Shown: positions 8,002-14,785 of the stretch, piece after piece
Layout: each line of letters opens with the position of its first letter
Numbering within the stretch: the stretch's first letter is position 1
NCBI GenBank assembly: GCA_024280195.1
Contig: JAJRQP010000094.1
Span: forward strand, 1-15,239
Reading direction: 5' to 3'
Length of the DNA: 15,239 nucleotides
Source of the DNA: Bacteroidota bacterium
GTDB taxonomy: Bacteria > Bacteroidota > Bacteroidia > Flavobacteriales_D > Crocinitomicaceae
The notes under the pieces: model-generated
What the model saw: the letters and a program-made list of their open reading frames with translations, nothing else
The model's database searches: none
What the model was told of the DNA's origin: nothing
Position numbers and translations under genes: made by a program

Positions 8002-8637
8002 CTATTGACTTATAACTTGGTATCCTACAGGTGGAATAATCGAAAATGTAGTTTGTTTATCACCTATATATTCTTCAATATTGGAAACTTGATAAGACAT
8101 CAGCATTCCATTTTGAATGGTTGAAAAGATCATAGGAAAACCAGGAATTTTCTTGTCGTAAAACTGTTGGTCTTTGAAGTCAATATCTATTTCTTTTGTG
8201 TACCAATATGTTGTTTGAACTCCTCCCGATTTAATGACTGCTTTTTTGCAGTTATAACCTAAAACTTTTCGAGTGTCTGAAAGAAGTTCAATCGTTGAGT
8301 TTTTAGAAGGGTCTTCAGGGTATTCTAACTCATTTGCTTTTTTCAAAATCGCGTATTGACCTTTCTGGTTTACAACCAATGAAAGCGAACTATTTCTGTC
8401 GTAATCAATGATCATTTTCATATCTGTAATTTTACCCATCTTATAGTCTATGCGTAATAAGTCTTTCGCAAAATAGATCTTCATCATACTATTTCTAAGC
8501 ATTGCCACAGTTTGTCTTGTCTGGACTGCTGTATCAACTGCCTTAACATCAATTGTGTATTGAATCATTCCTTCCTCCATTTGAGAAAATGAGAATTGGC
8601 AAACTATCAGGAAGCTGAATAAGAGAATTTTCTTCAT
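8002..8637 (-). CDS. GLPGLI/DUF4412-like secreted protein of unknown function
   Basis: I chose the ATG at 8635-8637, giving 211 residues, because it begins a clean signal peptide (MKKILLFSFLIVCQFSFSQ). An upstream in-frame TTG would add seven residues and run through a promoter-like box. The mature part is rich in beta strand. The segment VLGYNCKKAVI, then TTYWYTKEI, then KIPGFPMIF occupies the place where GLPGLI-family proteins have their Gly-Tyr-x-Cys, Trp-Tyr-Thr and G-L-P-G-L-I motifs. The name-giving motif is degenerate here, so DUF4412 is an equally fair label. Such proteins are exported, probably periplasmic or surface proteins of Bacteroidota, without a known activity. It is transcribed divergently from the YebC-family gene and converges on the LytTR gene. 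I do not assign a function. Confidence 0.72.
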   Translation of the reverse strand: MKKILLFSFLIVCQFSFSQMEEGMIQYTIDVKAVDTAVQTRQTVAMLRNSMMKIYFAKDLLRIDYKMGKITDMKMIIDYDRNSSLSLVVNQKGQYAILKKANELEYPEDPSKNSTIELLSDTRKVLGYNCKKAVIKSGGVQTTYWYTKEIDIDFKDQQFYDKKIPGFPMIFSTIQNGMLMSYQVSNIEEYIGDKQTTFSIIPPVGYQVISQ

Positions 8638-8640
8638 CTT

Positions 8641-8672
8641 CAAATGTACCAAATTCAAGAGAATTTAACCAA
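8641..8672 (-). promoter_or_regulatory. Promoter-like sequence for the GLPGLI-like gene, very close to its start
   Basis: On the minus strand TTG (8672-8670), a 21-bp spacer and TACATTTG (8648-8641) match the Bacteroidota TTG / TAnnTTTG pattern. Only three bases separate the -7 box from the ATG at 8637, so transcription would begin at or very near the start codon. A second, one-mismatch box TGAATTTG lies just upstream (8657-8650) and would leave a leader of several bases. Confidence 0.4.
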
Positions 8673-8710
8673 TGAAATCAAGGTTTTAACGAATATTTAG
8701 CATTAATTTC

Positions 8711-8718
8711 TATTTTTG
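8711..8718 (+). promoter_or_regulatory. -7 box upstream of the YebC-family gene
   Basis: TATTTTTG matches TAnnTTTG fully and lies 20 bp before the ATG at 8739, which fits a short leader. I find no good TTTG/TTG box 19-21 bp further upstream; the nearest candidate there is TTTT at 8684-8687. The call therefore rests on the -7 box and on its place in the divergent intergenic region. Confidence 0.45.
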
Positions 8719-8738
8719 TGTAAAATTGAATCAAAATC

Positions 8739-9449
8739 ATGGGTAGAGCATTTGAATATCGTAGAGCAGCAAAAGAAAAACGTTGGGACAAAATGTCAAA
8801 GTTGTTTCCAAAACTTGGGAAGAAAATAACAATGGCTGCCAAAGAAGGTGGTTCTGATCCTGACATGAACTCAACCTTGCGTTCTGCAATTAAAAATGCG
8901 AAGTCTCAAAACATGCCGAAAGATAACATTGAAGCGGCAATAAAAAGAGCAACAGCAAAAGATGCAGATGCATTCTCTGAAATGAACTACGAAGGAAAAG
9001 GTCCTCACGGTGTTTTGGTTTTTGTAGAATGTGCAACAGATAACCCAACGAGAACTGTCGCTAACGTTAAGTCCTATTTTAACAAAGCAGGAGGTGGTGT
9101 TGTTGCAAATGGTTCGTTAGAGTTCATGTTTAACAGAAAAGCTGTTTTCGAGTTTGAAAAAACAGAAGAAATAGACATTGAAGAATTAGAGTTGGAGCTA
9201 ATTGATGCAGGTCTAGACGAAATAGAACAAGTAGAAGACAAAGTTTTTGTTTACGGAGAATACACTTCTTTTGGTTCGATTTCTGAAGCCTTGGAGAACT
9301 TAAGCATTGATGTTTTAAAGTCTAATTTGCAAAGAATTCCAACCTCTCCAGTTGAGTTTTCAGAAGAACAATTAACGGATATTGAAAAAATGTTAGACAA
9401 GATTGAAGACGATGATGACATTCAACAAGTCTTCACAAATATTGCGTAA
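8739..9449 (+). CDS. YebC/PmpR (TACO1) family protein
   Basis: This 236-residue protein matches the YebC/TACO1 family along its whole length. It opens with [19 protein letters not shown], the N-terminus typical of the Bacteroidota branch in place of the MAGHSKW of other bacteria. It then shows the [15 protein letters not shown] and [14 protein letters not shown] helices, the YEGKGPHGV strand, [11 protein letters not shown] and the NGSLEFMF loop. A [16 protein letters not shown] helix and an acidic tail (EDDDD) follow. The family was first described as transcriptional regulators (PmpR), while the mitochondrial member TACO1 is a translation activator. Recent bacterial work points to a ribosome-associated role in translating difficult sequences. 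It is cytoplasmic and probably a housekeeping gene. It has its own promoter region and an 86-bp gap before the next gene. The gene symbol is uncertain because many genomes carry more than one paralogue. Confidence 0.92.
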   Translation: MGRAFEYRRAAKEKRWDKMSKLFPKLGKKITMAAKEGGSDPDMNSTLRSAIKNAKSQNMPKDNIEAAIKRATAKDADAFSEMNYEGKGPHGVLVFVECATDNPTRTVANVKSYFNKAGGGVVANGSLEFMFNRKAVFEFEKTEEIDIEELELELIDAGLDEIEQVEDKVFVYGEYTSFGSISEALENLSIDVLKSNLQRIPTSPVEFSEEQLTDIEKMLDKIEDDDDIQQVFTNIA

Positions 9450-9501
9450 GCAGTATATTTTGTAACTTGCATATAATAAAAAGCAATTTATAGAGTTCTA
9501 A

Positions 9502-9516
9502 TTCTTCGGAGAAGAA
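9502..9516 (+). other. Small perfect inverted repeat upstream of sprE
   Basis: TTCTTC-GGA-GAAGAA forms a perfect 6-bp stem with a 3-nt loop, 19 bp before the sprE start. There is no T-run after it, so it is unlikely to be the terminator of the preceding gene. It could be a leader structure or an operator half-site pair. The rest of the 86-bp gap is AT-rich, with only a fuzzy -7-like TATATTTTG at 9454-9462. Confidence 0.4.
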
Positions 9517-9535
9517 CATCTTAAGATTAAAGTCA

Positions 9536-12196
9536 ATGATTCGAGTAATTAAAATAGTAAGCCCTTTTGCATTGTTACTAGCACTAATTGTTGCTTGTTC
9601 TACAGAAAAGAACACGCTTTTGAGCCGTTCTTATCATGGAATGACTGCTCATTACAATGGTTATTTTAATGCTTCGGAGTTAATCCGTACTTCAATGGAT
9701 ACTTATCGAGGGTCAGCTATTGAAGATTACTATGAGATTCTTCCTATAGAATTAATCCCAGATGATGAAGAGGTTATTGGTATGTACCCCGCAATTGATA
9801 CAGCAATTACAAAATGCACAAAAGTAATTACTAATCACAGTATGCCAAGTAACGAGCGTCCAGCAAGAAAAAAGGATGAACACAATCGTTGGATAGACGA
9901 AAACTGGACCATGATCGGGATTGCATCTTATTATCGAAGAGATTATGAAGGAGCAATGAAAAACTTTGAATTCGTTAGAAAGTTTTATTCCAATGACCCA
10001 ACCTTATATGTTGGTGAACTTTGGATGGCTAAAACCAATATTGCAACTGGCGAATACACAAAAGCAAAATTTAATTTAGACAACCTCGACAAAGCGATTC
10101 AAGAAGAGGAAGATAGAAAGAAAACGAAAAGTAAATCACCCAAAAAGAAGAAGTCGAAATATTCTAAAAAGAAGAAAAAGAAAAAAGACGATAAACCAGC
10201 AAAATTCCCCAAAAAAATACGCTTCGACTTTGAAAAGACAAAGGCAGAGTTAGCACTTATAACCGGAAATACTAAAGAAGCTATTACTTACCTAGAAGAA
10301 TCGCTCAAGTTTGCGAAAAAATCAAAAGAGAAGACAAGAGTTCACTTTATTCTTGGACAATTATTTGAACGAGAAGGTCAATTCTCCGAAGCACAAGCAC
10401 ATTATGCTAAAGTATTGAAAGGAAATTCTCCATACGAAATGAACTTTAATGCTCGTTTAAAAAAAGCATTCTTAGGCAATGGTGAGAAAACTAAAAAGTC
10501 ATTGATGAAAATGTTGAAGGATGCAAAAAATGCAGAATTCAAGGATCAAATTTATTACGCTCTAGCCGGAATGGAAATGCGAGAGGGAAATGAAACTAAA
10601 GCAATTGAGTATTACCATAGTTCAGCATTCTATTCTGTAAAAAATACTCGCCAAAAAGGAATGGCATACGAAACGCTAGCAGATATGCAGTTTGCTAAAA
10701 GAAATTACGTTCCCGCTCAAAAATATTACGATTCTTGTGCTGCAGTAATAGAAGATTCCTACCCAAATGCAGAAGGGATTCGTAACAAGGCAAAAAACCT
10801 TGCAGATTTGGTGGTGGCCGTAGAAACAGCTAATTATGAGGACAGTGTCCAATCCATTGCTTCACTGAGTGAAACCGACAGAAATAAGTTCTTAAAAAAG
10901 TACATCAAAGGGGTAAAAGAAGAAATCCAACGAAAGAAAGAAAGAGATGCTGAACGATTAAGAGAGCTGCAACAGAATGAAAATCTTTTCGTGCAAAATG
11001 GCAGTGGATCAAAGTGGTATTGGAACAATGCAAGATCAAGGTCGGATGGATACGATGAATTTAAAAAACTTTGGGGTACACGTGAGAACGAAGATGACTG
11101 GAGAAGGTCTGATAAAATTGTGATTGCTACGTTCAATGAGCTAGATAGCCTAGATGAAGATACAGAAGAAGTTGTTGAGGTTGACGATACGTTAACAGTA
11201 GAGTATTTGACAAGTAAACTCCCGTTATCAGATGATGAGATGGCGCTTTCTAACGAAAGACTATTAGAAGCGCATTACAACGCAGGGCTTATTTACAAAG
11301 AACAACTAAATGAAGAGAAAATAGCACAAACAGAATTTGAAGCAGTCCTCAATAAAAAAATTGAAAACGAACATAACCTGCTTTCAGCTTACCAGCTGTA
11401 TCAGATTTTTAATGGTTCAAACTCGAGTATGGCGAATCAACAGAAAGATTACATTCTCAACAATTATCCAAACAGTGATTATGCAAATTACTTGCGCGAC
11501 CCGAATTATTTCATTAAGAAAAAAGAGCGCGACAAATTAGCGGAGCAAGAATACGTACGTGTGCTTGATAGATACAACAAGGGGCTTTATTACCCTGTTA
11601 TATCCAAGGCAAATATTGTTATCTATAACGAAAAAGACAACGTTTATAGATCAAAATTCATGTTGCTAAAAGCAATGTCAACAGGTCAGATAAAAGAGGA
11701 TAAACAATTACTCGTTCCAATATTGGACACATTGATTCTAGAGTATCCGGGAACAAGTGAAGCAGCGAGAGCGCAAGAATTATTGGACATCATTAAGTCA
11801 GGTTATTCGGAGAATATAGATGCTGAGTTTGGAGATAAATACCCATTTATTTACAACGATAGAGCAGAGTATATGGTGATCGTTTTTCTTGATAAAAAAC
11901 AGAGTTCTAATGCTGCAAAATCTAAAATAGTTGATTTTCAAAGAGAATACTTTAGCCGAAAAAAATTAAAAGTTAGTTCAAAATTATACAATGCTGATCA
12001 AAGTATGATTATGATTCGAACATTTGACACAGAAGCCGAAGCAGGAGAATATATTCGAGTGTATAAGAAAACTCGTAAGTATTTATTAGACCTCCAAAAA
12101 GCAAAAATATTGATGATCTCTAAAGATAATTTGAAAATTTTAATTCAGAAACAGAATTTGGAGATGTACGAGAATTATTACGAAGAATACTATTAG
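9536..12196 (+). CDS. sprE: SprE/PorW-type T9SS lipoprotein with TPR repeats
   Basis: This 886-residue protein has a lipoprotein signal ending in LIVAC, with Cys21 as the lipidation site. The mature start, CSTEKNTLLSRSYHGMTAHYNGYFN when read in pieces (CSTEKNT, SRSYHGMTAHYNGYFN), is the hallmark of SprE/PorW. Several TPR-like helix pairs follow: about 120-185, 235-340 and 345-420, with more between about 580 and 790. The conserved C-terminal part ends in a Tyr/Glu-rich tail. The length is close to Flavobacterium SprE, about 870 residues. SprE is required for gliding and T9SS export, and PorW is thought to link the outer-membrane translocon with the periplasmic ring. A lysine-rich stretch (residues 195-227, 20 Lys of 33) sits between TPR blocks. 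The bactofilin gene starts 2 bp after the stop, implying co-transcription. The gene is intact, with no frameshift. Confidence 0.88.
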   Translation: MIRVIKIVSPFALLLALIVACSTEKNTLLSRSYHGMTAHYNGYFNASELIRTSMDTYRGSAIEDYYEILPIELIPDDEEVIGMYPAIDTAITKCTKVITNHSMPSNERPARKKDEHNRWIDENWTMIGIASYYRRDYEGAMKNFEFVRKFYSNDPTLYVGELWMAKTNIATGEYTKAKFNLDNLDKAIQEEEDRKKTKSKSPKKKKSKYSKKKKKKKDDKPAKFPKKIRFDFEKTKAELALITGNTKEAITYLEESLKFAKKSKEKTRVHFILGQLFEREGQFSEAQAHYAKVLKGNSPYEMNFNARLKKAFLGNGEKTKKSLMKMLKDAKNAEFKDQIYYALAGMEMREGNETKAIEYYHSSAFYSVKNTRQKGMAYETLADMQFAKRNYVPAQKYYDSCAAVIEDSYPNAEGIRNKAKNLADLVVAVETANYEDSVQSIASLSETDRNKFLKKYIKGVKEEIQRKKERDAERLRELQQNENLFVQNGSGSKWYWNNARSRSDGYDEFKKLWGTRENEDDWRRSDKIVIATFNELDSLDEDTEEVVEVDDTLTVEYLTSKLPLSDDEMALSNERLLEAHYNAGLIYKEQLNEEKIAQTEFEAVLNKKIENEHNLLSAYQLYQIFNGSNSSMANQQKDYILNNYPNSDYANYLRDPNYFIKKKERDKLAEQEYVRVLDRYNKGLYYPVISKANIVIYNEKDNVYRSKFMLLKAMSTGQIKEDKQLLVPILDTLILEYPGTSEAARAQELLDIIKSGYSENIDAEFGDKYPFIYNDRAEYMVIVFLDKKQSSNAAKSKIVDFQREYFSRKKLKVSSKLYNADQSMIMIRTFDTEAEAGEYIRVYKKTRKYLLDLQKAKILMISKDNLKILIQKQNLEMYENYYEEYY

Positions 12197-12198
12197 AT

Positions 12199-12606
12199 AT
12201 GAGAAAGAAGGGAAACGAATTGGCAAGTAATCCAGATCGATTAAATGTAATCGTAGAAGGGTCAAAAGTGATGGGAGATATGATTACAGAATCAAATCTT
12301 CGGATTGATGGAGAAGTGATTGGTAATGTTTCTTCTGCAGCAAAAGTAGTGATTGGGAAAACAGGAATTATAAAAGGAAACTTAACATGTGCGGAAGCAG
12401 ATGTGGAAGGAAAAATTGAAGGTGTTATAAAAATAGACACGCTATTAACCCTTCGTTCTTCTGCCAATATTGAAGGTGAAATTACAACTGGTAAATTTCA
12501 AGTAGAAGAAGGTGCAGAGTTTTCAGGAACTTGTACGATGAGTAATTTTTCAAATCAAAAGAAATCGTCTGTAGCTGTTTCTGATAGTGGAGACTTAGTC
12601 TATTAA
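12199..12606 (+). CDS. Bactofilin (polymer-forming cytoskeletal protein)
   Basis: This 135-residue protein has a polar N-terminus (MRKKGNELASNPDRLNVIVEGSKV when read through) and then the bactofilin core (DUF583, PF04519) at about 17-115. The core is a run of short beta-helix turns with regular hydrophobic/Gly spacing: GDMITESNLRIDGEVIGNV, then VVIGKTGIIKGNL, VEGKIEGVI, LTLRSSANIEGEI and GAEFSGTC. A disordered Ser/Lys tail follows. Length and plan are typical. Bactofilins polymerise without nucleotide into filaments near the inner membrane and act in cell shape, stalk formation or protein positioning. The gene lies 2 bp after sprE and 1 bp before atpZ. This contact suggests joint expression, but a physical link to SprE or the ATP synthase is only inference. 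Confidence 0.9.
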   Translation: MRKKGNELASNPDRLNVIVEGSKVMGDMITESNLRIDGEVIGNVSSAAKVVIGKTGIIKGNLTCAEADVEGKIEGVIKIDTLLTLRSSANIEGEITTGKFQVEEGAEFSGTCTMSNFSNQKKSSVAVSDSGDLVY

Positions 12607-12607
12607 A

Positions 12608-12841
12608 ATGGGTGAAGTAAACGATTCTAATTCTGGATCAAAATACGCTCGGTTCTCTACCTTAGGTATTCAAATGGGAGTCATTATTGCCTTGTTTACA
12701 TGGCTAGGTACTTATTTAGACGAAAAATACCATACAAAAACACCTTGGTGGACAATCGGACTTTCTCTTTTTGGAGTTACAGCAAGTTTATACCTTATGA
12801 TTAAGGAGGTTATCAATATGAACAAAGATAATGAAAAGTAA
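12608..12841 (+). CDS. atpZ: AtpZ/AtpI-family accessory membrane protein
   Basis: This 77-residue protein has a short polar N-terminus and two membrane helices, at about 20-38 (GIQMGVIIALFTWLGTYLD) and about 48-68. A charged loop (DEKYHTKTPWW) lies between them and a basic/polar tail follows. This matches the small AtpZ/AtpI family (PF09527) found at the head of atp operons. AtpZ has been linked to Mg2+ or Ca2+ handling for the ATP synthase, and AtpI to assembly of the c-ring. The place here, one gene before the remaining atp genes, supports the assignment. The gene begins 1 bp after the bactofilin stop and overlaps the next gene by 11 bp. Confidence 0.8.
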   Translation: MGEVNDSNSGSKYARFSTLGIQMGVIIALFTWLGTYLDEKYHTKTPWWTIGLSLFGVTASLYLMIKEVINMNKDNEK

Positions 12842-13211
12842 AGCCTACCTTTCTCGGTTTTTGCCGTTTGCTGCTCTTGTGGTTATAATACATTTGCTGC
12901 TGATTTTTTTCGCGATAATACCTGCTGACTTTACCGCAATTGCTAAAATGGATGCAGTTGTTGCTGTATTATTTATAGGGGGGGCTTTATTAATTGCCCC
13001 TGGATTAGATAAAGCTCCTGATAGTTTTGTTAATCGTTTTCTTATCCTGACAACTTTTCAAATGCTAGCAATGATGACGATTCTCCTAGCAATGGTTTAC
13101 GTAAAATTGCCAAACTTTAGACAAATAGGGTTTCATACCATTAGTATTTTTGTCCTTCTATTAATGGTGCAATCTGTTTTTTTAGTCCGTTTTGTCAACC
13201 AACCGAAATAA
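12831..13211 (+). CDS. Four-helix membrane protein of the atp cluster, unassigned
   Basis: I do not recognise a named family in this 126-residue protein. It has four clear membrane helices, at about 11-32, 39-58, 68-93 and 99-122. The loops are short and the C-terminus is basic (VRFVNQPK). The ATG at 12831 overlaps the end of atpZ by 11 bp, so translation is probably coupled. Its position between atpZ and atpB and its four-helix topology are those of AtpI (ATP synthase subunit I), the assembly factor for the c-ring. It may be a divergent functional equivalent, but I see no sequence motif that proves this. Asp40 and Asp60 lie at helix edges and could matter if it has a channel or chaperone role. 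An intergenic region with a strong promoter follows. Confidence 0.7.
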   Translation: MKSKAYLSRFLPFAALVVIIHLLLIFFAIIPADFTAIAKMDAVVAVLFIGGALLIAPGLDKAPDSFVNRFLILTTFQMLAMMTILLAMVYVKLPNFRQIGFHTISIFVLLLMVQSVFLVRFVNQPK

Positions 13212-13270
13212 GGTCAATGTTATTTTCTCCATCTTTTTTCTCTTTTCATCTTTTATTTGGTTTATTTTTA

Positions 13271-13300
13271 TTGTTACTTCTAAAAGTTTCAATATCTTTG
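13271..13300 (+). promoter_or_regulatory. Promoter of the atpB-atpE-atpF genes
   Basis: TTG (13271-13273), a 19-bp spacer and TATCTTTG (13293-13300) give a full match to the Bacteroidota -33/-7 promoter pattern. It lies 27 bp before the atpB start, so the leader would be about 20 nt. This is the best promoter in the window. The 116-bp gap it sits in also has a T/C-rich, purine-poor tract (about 13219-13270) directly upstream. Confidence 0.65.
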
Positions 13301-13327
13301 CGCCAAAATTCAAGCATTTAACTAGTA

Positions 13328-14452
13328 ATGAGAATTAATAGAATTATAAAGAAATTAACGGCAATTGTTGTAGTTGCATTATTGAGTTCTGGAGCGCTTG
13401 CATCTACTGAACATGCTGAAGAAAAGCATGAAGGTGCTCACCAGGAAAAGGAGTTCAATGTGAACGACATGATTATGCATCACATTAGTGATGCACATGA
13501 ATGGCATTTGTGGGGAGACGCACACACAGGTACTACAATTTACCTTCCTATTATTTTAATCGATGGTGGAATGAAGGTTTTTTCTTCAAAGCATTTTTAC
13601 CACGGAGAAGTAAAACACACAGTTGATTCTAAAACTGGAAAGGAAATGCATTATTCTATTGGTGAAGGACCAGCGGAAGGTTATGCAATGTCTCACGAAA
13701 AGATTTATAAATTAGAGAACGGCGAATTGAGTTTTGAAGGAGGACATCCTCATAATACAAAGCCATGGGATTTTTCTATCACCAAGAATGTTGCGGCGTT
13801 ATTTATTAGCTTTTTCGTTATCATATTAATTTTCTTTTCTACTGCAAAATTCTACAAGAAGAATGGTGCGGTTGCTCCAAAAGGAATAGCAAAATTTATG
13901 GAACCGTTAATTGTCTTTGTAAGAGACGATATTGCTAAAGATAATATAGGAGAAAAAAAATATAAGAAGTATGTCCCTTTTTTATTGACTATCTTCTTCT
14001 TTATATGGATTTCAAACATGTTAGGTTTAATTCCTATTCTAGGAGCAAACCTTACCGGAAACATTACAGTAACATTCTTCTTAGCTGTCTGCACTTTGTT
14101 AGTGACAGTGTTATCAGGGAATAAAAATTATTGGAAGCACATATTCGCAACACCAGGCGTTCCTCCTGCATTGTTGCCGATTATGATTCCTATTGAATTG
14201 GTAGGTGTATTAACTAAGCCTTTTGCATTGATGGTTCGTTTGTTTGCGAACATTACTGCTGGGCATATTATTATACTCGCTTTAGTGTCTATCATCTTTA
14301 TAAACAAAAGTGCGGCTTGGGGAGCGTTGTCAGTTCCGATGGCTTTGTTTATTTCGGTGTTAGAATTGTTGGTGGCTTTCTTACAAGCGTATCTGTTCGC
14401 AATGCTTTCCGCATTGTTTATCGGTGCTGCAGTGGAAGAAGCGCATCATTAG
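13328..14452 (+). CDS. atpB: F-type ATP synthase subunit a
   Basis: This 374-residue protein is longer than the 250-270 residues usual outside this phylum. It starts with a signal peptide (about 1-26, ending ALAS), then a periplasmic His/Glu-rich region of about 125 residues. The membrane core begins near residue 153. The essential arginine is R304 in ALMVRLFANITAGH, preceded by PIELVGVLTKPF and followed by the last helix pair with ELLVAFLQAYLFAML. Together with the c-ring, this subunit forms the proton half-channels of Fo in the inner membrane. The long N-terminus with a signal peptide is a known trait of Bacteroidota subunit a. It lies 116 bp from the upstream gene with its own promoter, and 30 bp before atpE. 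All key residues are present. Confidence 0.95.
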   Translation: MRINRIIKKLTAIVVVALLSSGALASTEHAEEKHEGAHQEKEFNVNDMIMHHISDAHEWHLWGDAHTGTTIYLPIILIDGGMKVFSSKHFYHGEVKHTVDSKTGKEMHYSIGEGPAEGYAMSHEKIYKLENGELSFEGGHPHNTKPWDFSITKNVAALFISFFVIILIFFSTAKFYKKNGAVAPKGIAKFMEPLIVFVRDDIAKDNIGEKKYKKYVPFLLTIFFFIWISNMLGLIPILGANLTGNITVTFFLAVCTLLVTVLSGNKNYWKHIFATPGVPPALLPIMIPIELVGVLTKPFALMVRLFANITAGHIIILALVSIIFINKSAAWGALSVPMALFISVLELLVAFLQAYLFAMLSALFIGAAVEEAHH

Positions 14453-14470
14453 TTAATTAGTAATTTTTAA

Positions 14471-14701
<231 letters not shown>

Positions 14702-14707
14702 TAGAAC

Positions 14708-14744
14708 TTAATACCGATGCAACGGTTGGTTGCATCGGTATTAA
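14708..14744 (+). other. Perfect 16-bp hairpin between atpE and atpF
   Basis: TTAATACCGATGCAAC (14708-14723) pairs without mismatch with GTTGCATCGGTATTAA (14729-14744) around the 5-nt loop GGTTG. It starts 7 bp after the atpE stop and ends 41 bp before the atpF ATG. The following DNA (TTATTAGTTTAAAAG) has no strong T-run, so full termination is not expected. It could act as an attenuator, an RNase barrier stabilising the upstream mRNA, or a processing site. Confidence 0.85.
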
Positions 14745-14785
14745 TTATTAGTTTAAAAGAGAAATTAAATTTAAAGAAGAATAAA

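Noticed and set aside
8638..8658. TTG start adding seven residues to the GLPGLI-like protein
   Set aside because: The ATG at 8637 begins a clean signal peptide, and the extra region overlaps a full TAnnTTTG promoter box.
12120..12467. 115-codon minus-strand open frame opposite the bactofilin gene
   Set aside because: The sense frame is an unmistakable bactofilin. The antisense product shows no recognisable motif and spans the sprE-bactofilin junction.
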